Assembly (NCBI GenBank): GCA_905233755.1
Contig: CAJODM010000012.1
Coordinates: forward strand, 26,207-90,206
Source: an uncultured Ruminococcus sp.
Lineage (GTDB): Bacteria > Bacillota > Clostridia > Oscillospirales > Acutalibacteraceae
DNA: 64,000 nt
Reading direction: 5' to 3'
The notes under the pieces were generated by a model. It worked only from the letters and a program-made list of their open reading frames with translations, did no database searches and had not been told where the DNA came from. The translations under genes were made by a program, and so were the position numbers. Below, one piece after another: positions 1-8,078 of this stretch (positions are counted from its first letter, which is position 1; each line of letters begins with the position of its first letter).

Positions 1-1891
1 CTATGTGGACAGCAAGGGCAACTTCGGCAAGTTCTATTCCCGCGATATGGCGTGGGCGGCGTCCCGCTATACCGAAGCAAAGCTCGATCCCATCTGCAAC
101 GAGCTGTTCCGTGATATCGACAAGGACACCGTCGACTTTGTTGACAACTATGACAACACCATGCAGGAGCCGACCCTCCTGCCCGCGTCCTATCCGTCGG
201 TGCTGGTGAACGCCAACACCGGCATCGCCGTCGGCATGGCGTCGAACATCTGCTCGTTCAACCTGCGCGAGATATGCGAGACGACCGCCGCACTCATCCG
301 CGACGGCGACCACGATATCCTGTCGACCCTGCCCGCGCCCGACTTCTCCGGCGGGGCCCAGATCATCTATGACGAGGACGCGATCCGCGAGATCTATGAG
401 ACCGGCCGCGGGTCGATACGGGTGCGCTCCACCTATACCTATGACAAGTCAGCGAACTGTATCGATATCCGCGCTATCCCGCCGACCACCACCACCGAGG
501 TCATCATCGAGAAGGTCATCGACCTTGTCAAGACCGGCAAGGTGAAGGAGATCTCCGATATCCGTGACGAGACCGGTATCGACGGGCTGAAGATCACCAT
601 CGACCTCAAGCGCGGCACCGATCCCGAGAAGCTGATGCTCAAGCTTTATCGCTTCACGACGCTCGAGGATTCGTTCTCCTGCAACTTCAACGTCCTCATC
701 GGCGGGGTGCCGATGGTGCTCGGCGTGCGCGAACTGCTCAACGAGTGGATCGCGTTTCGCATCGAGTGCATCCGCCGTCGTACCTACTTCGATCTTCGCA
801 AGAAGCAGGAGAAGCTCCATCTGCTGCAGGGGCTGCAGCTCATCCTGCTCGATATCGACAAGGCGATCCGCATCGTCCGCGAGACCGACGAGGAGGCCGA
901 GGTCGTCCCCAACCTGATGATCGGGTTCGGCATCGACAAGATCCAGGCAGAGTACGTCGCCGAGATCAAGCTGCGCCATCTGAACCGCGAGTATATCCTC
1001 AAGCGCACCTCCGAGATCGAACAGCTCGAGCAGGATATCGCCGAGCTCGAGGCGATCCTGTCGTCCAAGGCACGCGTCAAGACCATCATCGTCCGCGAGC
1101 TGCGCGAGGTCGCCGAGCATTATGGCAGGGAGCGCCGGTGTGCGCTGCTGCACATATCACAGGCGCAGACCAACGTATCACTTGAAGAGGAGATCCCCGA
1201 CTATCCCGTCAACCTGTTCTTCACCCGCGAGGGATATTTCAAGAAGATCACGCCCCAGTCGCTGCGCATGAGCAGCGACCAGAAGCTCAAGGAGGACGAT
1301 GCGGTCGTCACATCATTCGAGTCCACCAACAACACCGAGCTTATGTTCTTCACAAACCTGTGCCAGGTCTACAAGGCCAAGGTCTCTGACTTTGCCGATA
1401 CCAAGGCGAGTGCCTACGGCGACTATATCCCCGCCAAGCTTTCGATGGACGAGGGGGAGAGGGCGGTGTTCATGCTGAACACCCGCGACTATGCCGGCTA
1501 TCTGTTGTTCGCGTTTGAGAACGGCAAGGTCGCCAAGGTCGACCTCAAGTCCTATGAGACCAAGACCAACCGCAAGAAGCTCGTCGGTGCCTACTCCGAC
1601 AAATCCCCGCTCGCCGGTATCGCCTACTGTGCCGTTGACAGCGAGTTCGTCCTCACTTCATCCTCGGGGAGGATGCTGCTGCTCCACTCGGGTGCTATTG
1701 CGCTCAAGTCCACCAAGGCGACCCAGGGCGTCGCCGTCATGAAACTCAAGAAGGGCCACCGCCTGATGTCGATCGAGCCCTATGCCGAGGGTCGGTTCTC
1801 CAAGCCCTCGCGCTATCGCACCCGTACCCTGCCGGCTGTCGGCGCGCTGCCGTCGGCGGACGATGAGGCGACCCAGCTCTCGATCCTGTAG
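1..1891 (+). CDS. parC: Type IIA topoisomerase A subunit (ParC/GyrA-like), 5' end outside the window
   Basis: DNA-cleaving and rejoining subunit of a type IIA topoisomerase, which passes one duplex through another with an ATPase partner (ParE/GyrB, not in the window). The frame is open from base 2 and has no start, so the N-terminus lies upstream. The catalytic tyrosine is at 68-70 in the family motif AASRYTEAKL. The tower and coiled-coil gate regions follow, then a beta-pinwheel-like C-terminal region. No clear GyrA box (QRRGGKG type) is visible, which favours ParC or the second clostridial topoisomerase over gyrase A; that choice is inference. It ends TAG at 1889-1891. Confidence 0.9.
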   Translation, partial: YVDSKGNFGKFYSRDMAWAASRYTEAKLDPICNELFRDIDKDTVDFVDNYDNTMQEPTLLPASYPSVLVNANTGIAVGMASNICSFNLREICETTAALIRDGDHDILSTLPAPDFSGGAQIIYDEDAIREIYETGRGSIRVRSTYTYDKSANCIDIRAIPPTTTTEVIIEKVIDLVKTGKVKEISDIRDETGIDGLKITIDLKRGTDPEKLMLKLYRFTTLEDSFSCNFNVLIGGVPMVLGVRELLNEWIAFRIECIRRRTYFDLRKKQEKLHLLQGLQLILLDIDKAIRIVRETDEEAEVVPNLMIGFGIDKIQAEYVAEIKLRHLNREYILKRTSEIEQLEQDIAELEAILSSKARVKTIIVRELREVAEHYGRERRCALLHISQAQTNVSLEEEIPDYPVNLFFTREGYFKKITPQSLRMSSDQKLKEDDAVVTSFESTNNTELMFFTNLCQVYKAKVSDFADTKASAYGDYIPAKLSMDEGERAVFMLNTRDYAGYLLFAFENGKVAKVDLKSYETKTNRKKLVGAYSDKSPLAGIAYCAVDSEFVLTSSSGRMLLLHSGAIALKSTKATQGVAVMKLKKGHRLMSIEPYAEGRFSKPSRYRTRTLPAVGALPSADDEATQLSIL

Positions 1892-1928
1892 CGGCATGAG
1901 CGGCGTCCGCATTTTTTCACAAAAAAGC

Positions 1929-1957
1929 TTGCATTCTCTGTGAGAATATGCTACAAT
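1929..1957 (+). promoter_or_regulatory. Sigma-A promoter of secG
   Basis: TTGCAT (1929-1934), a 17-base spacer and TACAAT (1952-1957). The spacer holds the palindrome ATTCTC-TGT-GAGAAT, one copy of the recurrent TTCT-N5-AGAA motif (1934-1946). Confidence 0.8.
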
Positions 1958-2025
1958 AACCTTTGCACATGAGATTATGACCCGTCTGCCGAACGTCAGA
2001 CAGATTCGAAAGGAAGAACGATATT

Positions 2026-2274
2026 ATGTCAGTTATTCAGTATATCCTCGGAGCACTCCTCATCGTCGCGTCTATCGTGATGATCGTCGTCATCATCCTG
2101 CAGGAGGGCAACCAGCAGGGTATCGGTGTTGTCTCCGGCGGCGCCGACACCTTCTTCTCGAAGAACAAGGCGCGCTCCTATGATGCGTTCCTCGCCCGCG
2201 CGACCAAGTGGTTTGCGATCGGGTTCGTCGTCGTGGTGCTCGCGCTGAACATCATCGCGTTCTTCGTCGGCTGA
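2026..2274 (+). CDS. secG: Preprotein translocase subunit SecG
   Basis: Small accessory subunit of the SecYEG channel in the cytoplasmic membrane; it assists SecA-driven export. The product is 82 residues, the usual size. It has two hydrophobic helices (about residues 3-24 and 58-80) separated by the typical polar loop with ILQEGNQQG, a Gly/Ser-rich stretch and FFSKNKAR. The ATG is preceded by an AAAGGAAG ribosome site. It stands alone between a sigma-A promoter and a terminator hairpin, so it is probably monocistronic. SecD and SecF are encoded near 29-31 kb. Confidence 0.96.
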   Translation: MSVIQYILGALLIVASIVMIVVIILQEGNQQGIGVVSGGADTFFSKNKARSYDAFLARATKWFAIGFVVVVLALNIIAFFVG

Positions 2275-2307
2275 TGCTTCTATTCTGACCCATTTGTTCA
2301 TATGATA

Positions 2308-2341
2308 GACTATCGGATATCCGGTAGTCTTTTCTTTTTTG
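2308..2341 (+). terminator. Rho-independent terminator after secG
   Basis: Near-perfect 10-bp stem (GACTATCGGA with TCCGGTAGTC, one G-T pair) followed by a T-rich run. Confidence 0.8.
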
Positions 2342-2384
2342 TCGCATCATCACATGGATGGTCATTTGATCGCGGGGGATCGGT

Positions 2385-2636
2385 ATGTGGAAGCTGGTAC
2401 TGACGCTGTTGGGCGCGTTCTTTCTGTTCTCGTTCATCCTTTTTGCAGCCAAAAACAAAAAGCCCTTCAAGAGGGCTTTTCTGTATCTGCTGTTCGGGGT
2501 GCTTTCTTTGACGGTTGTCAACCTGTGCTCGTCGATGACCGGGGTGTATATCCCCGTCACGCGGCTGTCGCTGATCGTCAGCACGGTCGGCGGGCTGCCG
2601 GGCGTCGCGCTGCTGGTGATGCTGACGCTGCTGTAG
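2385..2636 (+). CDS. BofA-family protein (pro-sigma-K processing inhibitor family)
   Basis: 83-residue membrane protein with a first helix (about 4-21), a KNKKPFKRA basic loop, a second helix, and the family-typical ending of a conserved VN after helix 2 and a terminal GGLPGVALL segment. In Bacillus, BofA holds the SpoIVFB protease inactive in the outer forespore membrane until SpoIVB signals, so finding a BofA relative 1.7 kb from spoIVB fits. The function here is by family only; many clostridia keep BofA-like proteins without a full SpoIVF complex. A GGGGGA sequence precedes the ATG. A terminator-like hairpin lies inside the coding region at 2458-2480. Confidence 0.75.
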   Translation: MWKLVLTLLGAFFLFSFILFAAKNKKPFKRAFLYLLFGVLSLTVVNLCSSMTGVYIPVTRLSLIVSTVGGLPGVALLVMLTLL

Positions 2637-2682
2637 CCCGTATAGGGTAATCCCGCAGGGCATCATCCCCATATACCCCCTG

Positions 2683-3279
2683 CTAGATGACCGATCCGAA
2701 CTCGGACAGGATATCGGTGACGGCGCGCTTGTTGCGGGTGAGCATCGCGATCATCACCTCATAGAACAGCTCGGGGTTCTTGTAGAAGTTCTTCCTTAGC
2801 AGCCGCGCCTGGGTGATATCCGGCACATAGACCGAGAACCGCAGAAGATCCATCTCGCCGCCCGAGATGGCACAGTTCACCGTATAGCCGTTCTCACCTT
2901 TCTCGATCGTGACCTTGTTCTCGCGCTCGATCCGCTCCCGCTCGAGGAGCAGCAGCGCACACTCGGTCGCGCGTTCTCTGACGGTGAGGGCGAGCGTGTC
3001 CTCGAGTTGCGTCGCGATCATCTCGCCGTTCTCGGTGTTTCGGTACAGCGTATCGCTGCCCTCGATGGGGGCGATGTTCCCGTTACGGCTCAAATCGTCG
3101 AAGCATGTGCTCGCCTCAAAGTAGTTCGCAAGCCCCTTCTCAAGCAGGGCGTTCACCACCGTCTCCTTGCTCATCGGCTGGCCGACCGTCTTGAAGAGGT
3201 AGCAGATGAGGGTGCGTATCTCGGTTTTGGAGCGCATCCCGCCGAGGATGATCCCTTCGTCAAAGGTATCAAATGCCAT
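2683..3279 (-). CDS. DUF4364 family protein
   Basis: 198-residue clostridial protein of unknown function matching DUF4364: an N-terminal GGMRSK segment, then LICYLF, a winged-helix-like segment with LANYFEAS, then an alpha/beta C-terminal half with YVPDITQARLLRKNFYKNPE. The N-terminal half resembles a DNA-binding winged helix, but no partner or target can be inferred. The start at 3279 is chosen because AGAAAGGCGG lies just upstream and because the longer frame (to 3336) would begin inside the promoter's -35 box. It lies downstream of spo0A but has its own promoter. Confidence 0.85.
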   Translation of the reverse strand: MAFDTFDEGIILGGMRSKTEIRTLICYLFKTVGQPMSKETVVNALLEKGLANYFEASTCFDDLSRNGNIAPIEGSDTLYRNTENGEMIATQLEDTLALTVRERATECALLLLERERIERENKVTIEKGENGYTVNCAISGGEMDLLRFSVYVPDITQARLLRKNFYKNPELFYEVMIAMLTRNKRAVTDILSEFGSVI

Positions 3280-3306
3280 ATCGTCACACCGCCTTTCTGA
3301 TACACA

Positions 3307-3336
3307 ATTATACCATTTTATCCCGTTCGATGTCAA
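3307..3336 (-). promoter_or_regulatory. Sigma-A promoter of the DUF4364 gene
   Basis: Reading the minus strand: TTGACA (3336-3331), an 18-base spacer and TATAAT (3312-3307), both exact consensus hexamers. The start codon follows 28 bases after the -10 box. Confidence 0.85.
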
Positions 3337-3341
3337 CAGAA

Positions 3342-3368
3342 ACCGGAGGGCTTTTTCGGCCCTCCGGT
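3342..3368 (-). terminator. Terminator hairpin after spo0A
   Basis: Perfect 10-bp stem ACCGGAGGGC/GCCCTCCGGT with a 7-base loop, 26 bases beyond the spo0A stop. The T-run is weak on the minus strand (GGTTTCTG), while a CCCGTTTTTT tail sits on the plus strand side. It separates spo0A from the DUF4364 promoter. Confidence 0.65.
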
Positions 3369-3393
3369 CCCGTTTTTTGCCGAAAGATTCGTT

Positions 3394-4173
3394 TCAGCTT
3401 GCATTCTTCATTTGCAGACGGAGCTTATCGGATATCATCGCGATGAACTCGCTGTTGGTGGGCTTTCCGCGCGATCCCTGGATGGTATAGCCAAAGTACG
3501 AGTTCAGCACTTCGACGTCGCCGCGATCCCACGCCACCTCGATCGCGTGGCGGATGGCACGCTCGACGCGCGATGAGGTCGTCTCATACTTCTTGGCGAC
3601 CGACGGATAGAGCTGCTTGGTGACCGCGTTGATGATCTCGGGCTTCTCGATGCACATGATGATCGAATCGCGCAGGTAGTGGTACCCCTTGATATGCGCC
3701 GGTACACCGATCTGGTGCAGGATCTCGGTCACCTTCAGCTCGAGGTTATAGCTCTCATAGGACGAGGGGCGGATGCCGCCCTTCTGGCGGATCTTGCTGC
3801 GCTTGTTCATGCGAACGATATTCTCCGCCAGATCAGACAGATTGAACGGCTTGAGCACAAAGTAGCTCGCGCCCGCGCTCATGACCTCGCGCTCCAGCAC
3901 CGGACTGTCAAACGACGAGTAGATGATGAACAGCGGCAGCTTCTCTGGCTTGGAGCGACGGACAGCGCGCATCACCCCGATGCTGTCGACGTGCGTCATG
4001 AACAGGTCCATGACGACTACGTCCGGATGATCCGAGTCGATGCGGGCGATGAGCTCTTCGCCGTCTTTTGAACATACGCCGGTGATGATGTTGTGCTTCT
4101 CAAATTCGCTTTTGGTTTCTGTAATATTGTCAGCCGAGTCCTGCGTAATCAAAAGTTTGATTTTTTCAGTCAT
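3394..4173 (-). CDS. spo0A: Sporulation master regulator Spo0A
   Basis: Phosphorelay-controlled response regulator that starts sporulation by binding 0A boxes. 259 residues: receiver domain (about 1-125) with the phospho-acceptor at Asp56 (MDLFM) and the conserved lysine in VLKPF, then the Spo0A-specific effector domain with its recognition region ([18 protein letters not shown]) and the [18 protein letters not shown]-terminus, both close to Bacillus. One acidic-pocket residue is changed (Gln11-Asp12, where Bacillus has Asp-Asp). The ATG at 4173 is chosen for the AGGAGATG ribosome site. It lies downstream of spoIVB, the order known in bacilli and clostridia. Confidence 0.96.
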   Translation of the reverse strand: MTEKIKLLITQDSADNITETKSEFEKHNIITGVCSKDGEELIARIDSDHPDVVVMDLFMTHVDSIGVMRAVRRSKPEKLPLFIIYSSFDSPVLEREVMSAGASYFVLKPFNLSDLAENIVRMNKRSKIRQKGGIRPSSYESYNLELKVTEILHQIGVPAHIKGYHYLRDSIIMCIEKPEIINAVTKQLYPSVAKKYETTSSRVERAIRHAIEVAWDRGDVEVLNSYFGYTIQGSRGKPTNSEFIAMISDKLRLQMKNAS

Positions 4174-4205
4174 TTTTACATCTCCTATTTCTTTTTGTAA
4201 GGATA

Positions 4206-4226
4206 GTTTACCATAAATTGGTAAAC
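4206..4226. promoter_or_regulatory. Inverted repeat in the spo0A leader
   Basis: Perfect 7-bp inverted repeat GTTTACC-N7-GGTAAAC, 33 bases upstream of the spo0A start. It could be an operator or an mRNA stem; no known regulator site is matched with confidence. Confidence 0.45.
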
Positions 4227-4263
4227 TTGGCAATAGAAAACATAAAAATTTTTTAGAGAAATA

Positions 4264-4270
4264 TTCGACA
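4264..4270 (-). promoter_or_regulatory. Candidate 0A box upstream of spo0A
   Basis: TGTCGAA on the minus strand, the exact 0A-box core, about 90 bases before the spo0A start. Spo0A autoregulation is established in Bacillus. A 7-base match alone is expected several times per window, so the support is its location. Confidence 0.5.
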
Positions 4271-4294
4271 AATTCTGTGCGTTTTGCACCGAAC

Positions 4295-5293
4295 CTAGCC
4301 CGTTATCCCGCCATAGCTTGCATAATTCCTCCGCATATTTCCGATTGAGATCCCGTATCCCTTCTCGGGCGCGTTGACGAACACATGGGTCACCGCGCCG
4401 ACGAGCTTTCCGTTCTGGACGATGGGGCTGCCGCTCATCCCCTGGACGATGCCGCCGGTCTTTTGCAGCAGCGTTTCGTCCGTGACGCGGACGACCATGT
4501 TCTGGCCGTTCTTATTGTCGGGGGTGACGGTCTCTATCTCGACTTTATACGGAGTGACACCGCTGTCGTCCACGGTTGCATACAGGGTCGCGTCTCCTGT
4601 GGTGATCTCTTCATCGCCGGCGCACTGGATGCGCGTATCACTCATCAGGGTGTGATACCGTCCATACACGCCGAACGCGTTGTTCAGCGTGATGGAGCCG
4701 ATGCTCGTGTCGCTCATATAGCCGTTCAGCCCGCCGGCGACACCGCGCTCTGCGCGCGTGATCGAGGTGATCTGTGCGTCCATGATCTCGCCGTTCTTCA
4801 GCGGCATGAGCATACCGGTGTCGCGGTCACATACGCCGTGTCCCAGCGCGCCGAACGACATCGTGCTCTCGTCAAAGTAGGTGACGGTGCCGAGCCCTGC
4901 GGTCGAGTCGCGCACCCACAGCCCCGCTTCATATTCGCTGTCGTCATTCATCCCGGGGGTCAGGGTTACGGTTATTGGGGTGTTATCGCGCGATAGCAAT
5001 AATTCAATATCCTCTCCCTGAGACGTCGTGATGATCTCTTTGAGCTGTTCGTTCGAGGTGATCTCCTCATCGTCTGCTGTCATGATGACGTCATTCTTTT
5101 TGATACCGGCCATATCCGCGCTGCTGTAGGTGTCGACGTTAATCACAAGAACGCCGCTGGTGTACAGCTTGAGCCCGAACGGCATCCCGCCGAGGAAAAC
5201 CGTGTCGTTATCCTTAGCAGCCGCGCGCGGGCATATCGCGCACAGAAGGCACAGCACAAAGGCAACTGTCAAATTTTTCTTCCATCTATTCAT
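4295..5293 (-). CDS. spoIVB: Stage IV sporulation protein B (SpoIVB peptidase)
   Basis: Serine protease secreted from the forespore into the intermembrane space, where in Bacillus it cleaves SpoIVFA/BofA to switch on sigma-K. 332 residues: an N-terminal signal or anchor helix (7-25), a PDZ domain (about 40-115) with [12 protein letters not shown], then the S55 peptidase domain. The catalytic histidine fits GALGHGVCD and the catalytic serine lies in [22 protein letters not shown]. The length is shorter than the Bacillus enzyme but typical of clostridia. The ribosome site AAAGGAGGG precedes the ATG. The 121-bp gap to spo0A carries spo0A control sequences. Confidence 0.95.
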   Translation of the reverse strand: MNRWKKNLTVAFVLCLLCAICPRAAAKDNDTVFLGGMPFGLKLYTSGVLVINVDTYSSADMAGIKKNDVIMTADDEEITSNEQLKEIITTSQGEDIELLLSRDNTPITVTLTPGMNDDSEYEAGLWVRDSTAGLGTVTYFDESTMSFGALGHGVCDRDTGMLMPLKNGEIMDAQITSITRAERGVAGGLNGYMSDTSIGSITLNNAFGVYGRYHTLMSDTRIQCAGDEEITTGDATLYATVDDSGVTPYKVEIETVTPDNKNGQNMVVRVTDETLLQKTGGIVQGMSGSPIVQNGKLVGAVTHVFVNAPEKGYGISIGNMRRNYASYGGITG

Positions 5294-5448
5294 TATATCC
5301 CTCCTTTACGTTGCCTATGCTATTATTTGCAATATCGCTTTCGTCATGTTGTCAATCGCTGTATGTTGTCGGATTGTCCGACGATACCGCTTTTTGCGAA
5401 TATATGTCAATTTTTATTTCTGATTTAGAATTAAATATAAGAAAACCA

Positions 5449-5457
5449 TGCTATAAT
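5449..5457 (+). promoter_or_regulatory. Extended -10 promoter of cca
   Basis: TGCTATAAT (TG-N-TATAAT) without a good -35 hexamer. The AT-rich palindrome copy TTTCTGATTTAGAATTAAAT (core 5418-5430) occupies the -35 region, so the site may be controlled by whatever binds that motif. Confidence 0.6.
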
Positions 5458-5489
5458 TTGAGAGAGTATAGAGAGAGGGGGGTGACGGG

Positions 5490-6824
5490 ATGCCGACGAT
5501 CGTTCTGCCCGATGACGCGCGCACGATCATCGACCGGCTGCACGACGCGGGATACGAGTGTTATGCGGTCGGCGGATGTGTGCGCGACTGTCTGCTGGGG
5601 ATGACGCCCCACGACTGGGATTTTGCCACCTCGGCACTGCCCGATGAGATCGAGCGGGTGTTCTCTGACCTTGTTACCGTGGATGTGGGCAAGCGATACG
5701 GTACCATCGCGGTACTCCTGAACGGTCACTCGTATGAGGTGACGACCTATCGCGTGGACGGCGACTATACCGATGCGCGCCACCCCGACGAGGTGCGGTT
5801 CTCGCCTTGTCTGAGGGATGATCTGTCGCGCCGCGACTTCACCGTGAACGCGATGGCGTACGATCCGATCGGCGGGCTGTACGACGCCTTTGACGGGGAG
5901 CGCGACCTTCGATATCGGGTGATCCGGTGCGTCGGCGACCCGACACATCGGTTCGGTGAGGATGCGCTGCGCGTGCTGCGCGCGCTGCGGTTCTCCTCGG
6001 TGCTGGGATTCTCGATCGAGCCCGCGACTGAGCGCGCAATCTTCTCCTGCTGTGACCGCCTGTCCGATATCGCGCCCGAGCGACTGATGCGCGAGCTGCT
6101 GCGCCTGCTGTGCGGCGATAACGTCAGCGCTGTGCTGCGGCGGTATCGGTCGGTGATCGCTGTGTTCATCCCCGAGCTGTCCGGTACCTTCGACTTTGCC
6201 CAGAACACCCCTCATCATAACCGCGACGTGTATAAGCATATCGTCGCCTCAATCAAGAATATCGAGCCCGATCCGGTGCTGCGGACGACCATGCTGTTCC
6301 ACGATATCGGCAAGCCGATGTCGCTGGTCGTTGACCGTCGCGGGATATCGCACTTCAAGGGACACCCGATGCTCTCTGCTGCGATGAGCGAGGAGATTCT
6401 GCGCCGACTGTGCTGTTCGAACAACTTCATCGATGACGTGTGCACCCTGATACGCTACCATGATGAGCGGCTGACGCCCGATCCGCCGATGCTCAAACGG
6501 TACCTGAAGACCCTCGGCGAGCGGCGGATGCGGATGCTGTTATCGGTACAGCGCGCCGATATCCTTGCTCAGTCGATGTACCTGCGTCAGGAGAAGCTGT
6601 CGACCCTTAGCCAATGCGAGCAGGAGGTCGAGCGGATCCTCTCGTCCGGCGAGTGCTACCGCCTGTCGATGCTCGCAGTCAACGGGCGGGATATCCTGCA
6701 TCTCGGTGTCAGCGCGGGCGTCAGGATCGGCGAGCTGCTCGACGAGGTGCTCGACAAGGTGATTGACGGCGAGCTTTTGAACGACCGCGACGCGCTTCTG
6801 TCCTATCTCAGACAGCGGATTTGA
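5490..6824 (+). CDS. cca: CCA tRNA nucleotidyltransferase
   Basis: Adds or repairs the 3'-CCA end of tRNAs without a nucleic acid template, in the cytoplasm. 444 residues. The head/neck polymerase region carries the GGCVRD nucleotide-binding motif (about 28-33) and the catalytic DWDFAT motif (about 42-47), then RRDFTVNAMAY and the EDALRVLRALRFS helix. A C-terminal HD domain follows, with NRDVYKH, LFHDIGKP and IRYHDE, so this may be a bifunctional nucleotidyltransferase/phosphohydrolase form. The start follows GAGAGGGGGGTG. The stop codon TGA lies inside the -35 box of the rnpB promoter. Confidence 0.95.
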   Translation: MPTIVLPDDARTIIDRLHDAGYECYAVGGCVRDCLLGMTPHDWDFATSALPDEIERVFSDLVTVDVGKRYGTIAVLLNGHSYEVTTYRVDGDYTDARHPDEVRFSPCLRDDLSRRDFTVNAMAYDPIGGLYDAFDGERDLRYRVIRCVGDPTHRFGEDALRVLRALRFSSVLGFSIEPATERAIFSCCDRLSDIAPERLMRELLRLLCGDNVSAVLRRYRSVIAVFIPELSGTFDFAQNTPHHNRDVYKHIVASIKNIEPDPVLRTTMLFHDIGKPMSLVVDRRGISHFKGHPMLSAAMSEEILRRLCCSNNFIDDVCTLIRYHDERLTPDPPMLKRYLKTLGERRMRMLLSVQRADILAQSMYLRQEKLSTLSQCEQEVERILSSGECYRLSMLAVNGRDILHLGVSAGVRIGELLDEVLDKVIDGELLNDRDALLSYLRQRI

Positions 6825-6849
6825 CAAATCTTCCGCGCTATCTTATAAT
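6821..6849 (+). promoter_or_regulatory. Consensus sigma-A promoter of rnpB
   Basis: Exact TTGACA, 17-base spacer, exact TATAAT. The -35 overlaps the stop codon of cca (6822-6824). Confidence 0.9.
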
Positions 6850-6856
6850 AGAACGG

Positions 6857-7202
6857 CGAGTAAATCAGGCAGTCGCGGGCGACGGCCGAAAGGCCCCGTC
6901 CGAGGAAAGTCCGGGCTTCACAGAGCGAGGATAACGGCTAACGGCCGCCGGGGGCGACCCTAGGGATAGTGCAACAGAAAAGAACCGCGAACCTTATAAA
7001 AGGCGCAAGGGTGGAAAGGCGAGGTAAGAGCTCACCAAGGCAGGGGAGACCCTGTCGTTGTGTAAACCCTATCCGAAGCAACACCGTGGAGGGACATACG
7101 GCCTGCTCGGCCGTCCCGAGGAGGTGGCATTGAGCCGTAGCGGCAACGCACGGCCAAGATAGATGACTGCCCGATACAGAACCCGGCTTACAGATTTACT
7201 CG
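6857..7202 (+). ncRNA. rnpB: RNase P RNA
   Basis: Catalytic RNA that trims 5' leaders from pre-tRNAs. It shows the universal GAGGAAAGTCCGGGCT core near the 5' end, ACAGAAAA, GGTAAGAGCTCACC, and the 3' conserved AGATAGATGACTGCCC with ACAGAACCCGGCTTACA. The ends pair as helix P1: CGAGTAAATC (6857-6866) with GATTTACTCG (7193-7202), which sets the boundaries. About 346 nt with the architecture of the bacterial A-type, to judge from the P10/P11-like segment; the class is inference. Confidence 0.96.
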
Positions 7203-7217
7203 CTACATCATAACAGA

Positions 7218-7245
7218 AGGACGCGGCATACGCCGCGTCCTTTGT
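7218..7245 (+). terminator. Terminator of rnpB
   Basis: Perfect 10-bp stem AGGACGCGGC/GCCGCGTCCT with a 4-base loop, then TTTGTG. Confidence 0.75.
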
Positions 7246-7287
7246 GACTATATCGACTGCTGTGTACTGTTTCGATCGCTGACGGGG

Positions 7288-7965
7288 TCAGTTCCGATCA
7301 CGATGCGGCTCGACCCGTATGACTTCGCGCCATACGCTCACAAGGTTCTTCGAGACCGTCCGATCCTCGTGCAGGCATCCGAAGTACCAGCACCTAAACC
7401 GCGTGTTCCTGAGCACCGTATCGAGGAAGAGGTTGAGGTCGTTGACCGCCGCTGACCTGTCCACCACGCGCTTCACCGATGCCGGCGGCTCGTGGGTGAC
7501 GATGATGTCGACGCGTAGGCGCCGGCTGCGGATGTTCTCGACCGCATAGGCGAGCTCCTCGTCCGTCGGCATCGACAGCGGATGCTCGGACTCGTCATGG
7601 GTATGGGGATCGAGCCCGCCGCCGATCGCGAGCACCTGTAGCCCGTCGATGGTATAAATCTCGCCCCGCTTCAGACAATAGATATTGTGGTCGATGCGAT
7701 ACCCTTTGGCACAGTAGAGGTCCACCTCGCGGAACGCCTTGAGCCGCTCGTGGTTCTCGTGCGCGCCGTCGACGAACAGGATATCGAACTTCTTCTTCGA
7801 GAGCTTTTTGAGGTTTTTTAGTTCTTTTTCAGAATTATCCCAGATAAAGCCGAAGTCGCCCGTGACGATGAGCTTGTCGCCTTTCTTGAGCCCCTTGAGC
7901 CGTCGATCGTTGAGGTCATCGAGGTCGCCGTGGGTATCGCCGGTGATAAAAATCACGTTATCCAT
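7288..7965 (-). CDS. Calcineurin-like metallophosphoesterase
   Basis: 225-residue cytoplasmic hydrolase of the binuclear metallophosphoesterase fold. The metal-binding signatures run in order: GDTHGD near the N-terminus, VTGDFG, DGAHENH (GNHE-like) and VTHEPP, and the C-terminal H in YFGCLHED. The substrate cannot be read from sequence. The start at 7965 gives MDNVIFITGDTHG and has AGAAAAGAG upstream; the frame extends further but into the divergent promoter region. A TTCT-N5-AGAA motif lies inside the gene (7822-7834). Transcribed divergently from the next gene. Confidence 0.85.
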   Translation of the reverse strand: MDNVIFITGDTHGDLDDLNDRRLKGLKKGDKLIVTGDFGFIWDNSEKELKNLKKLSKKKFDILFVDGAHENHERLKAFREVDLYCAKGYRIDHNIYCLKRGEIYTIDGLQVLAIGGGLDPHTHDESEHPLSMPTDEELAYAVENIRSRRLRVDIIVTHEPPASVKRVVDRSAAVNDLNLFLDTVLRNTRFRCWYFGCLHEDRTVSKNLVSVWREVIRVEPHRDRN

Positions 7966-7984
7966 CTCTTTTCTATAAAAAAAC

Positions 7985-8013
7985 TTGATATAATTTGCAG
8001 AATGGTGTAAAAT
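7985..8013 (+). promoter_or_regulatory. Sigma-A-like promoter of the first DacF-like gene
   Basis: TTGATA, 17-base spacer, TAAAAT, 66 bases before the start codon. Confidence 0.65.
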
Positions 8014-8078
8014 TATCATGAATATATATGTTGATGAGGAACGTACCATTATCTTATCATAGTCCGAGGGATTTTTCT

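Noticed and set aside
3280-3336. Longer DUF4364 start at 3336
   Set aside because: This start would lie inside the -35 box of the consensus promoter; the start at 3279 has a ribosome site and matches the family N-terminus.
5368-5382. Small inverted repeat GTCGGA-TTG-TCCGAC in the spoIVB/cca gap
   Set aside because: The stem is only 6 bp, with no T-run and no match to a known site, so it is not reported as a feature.
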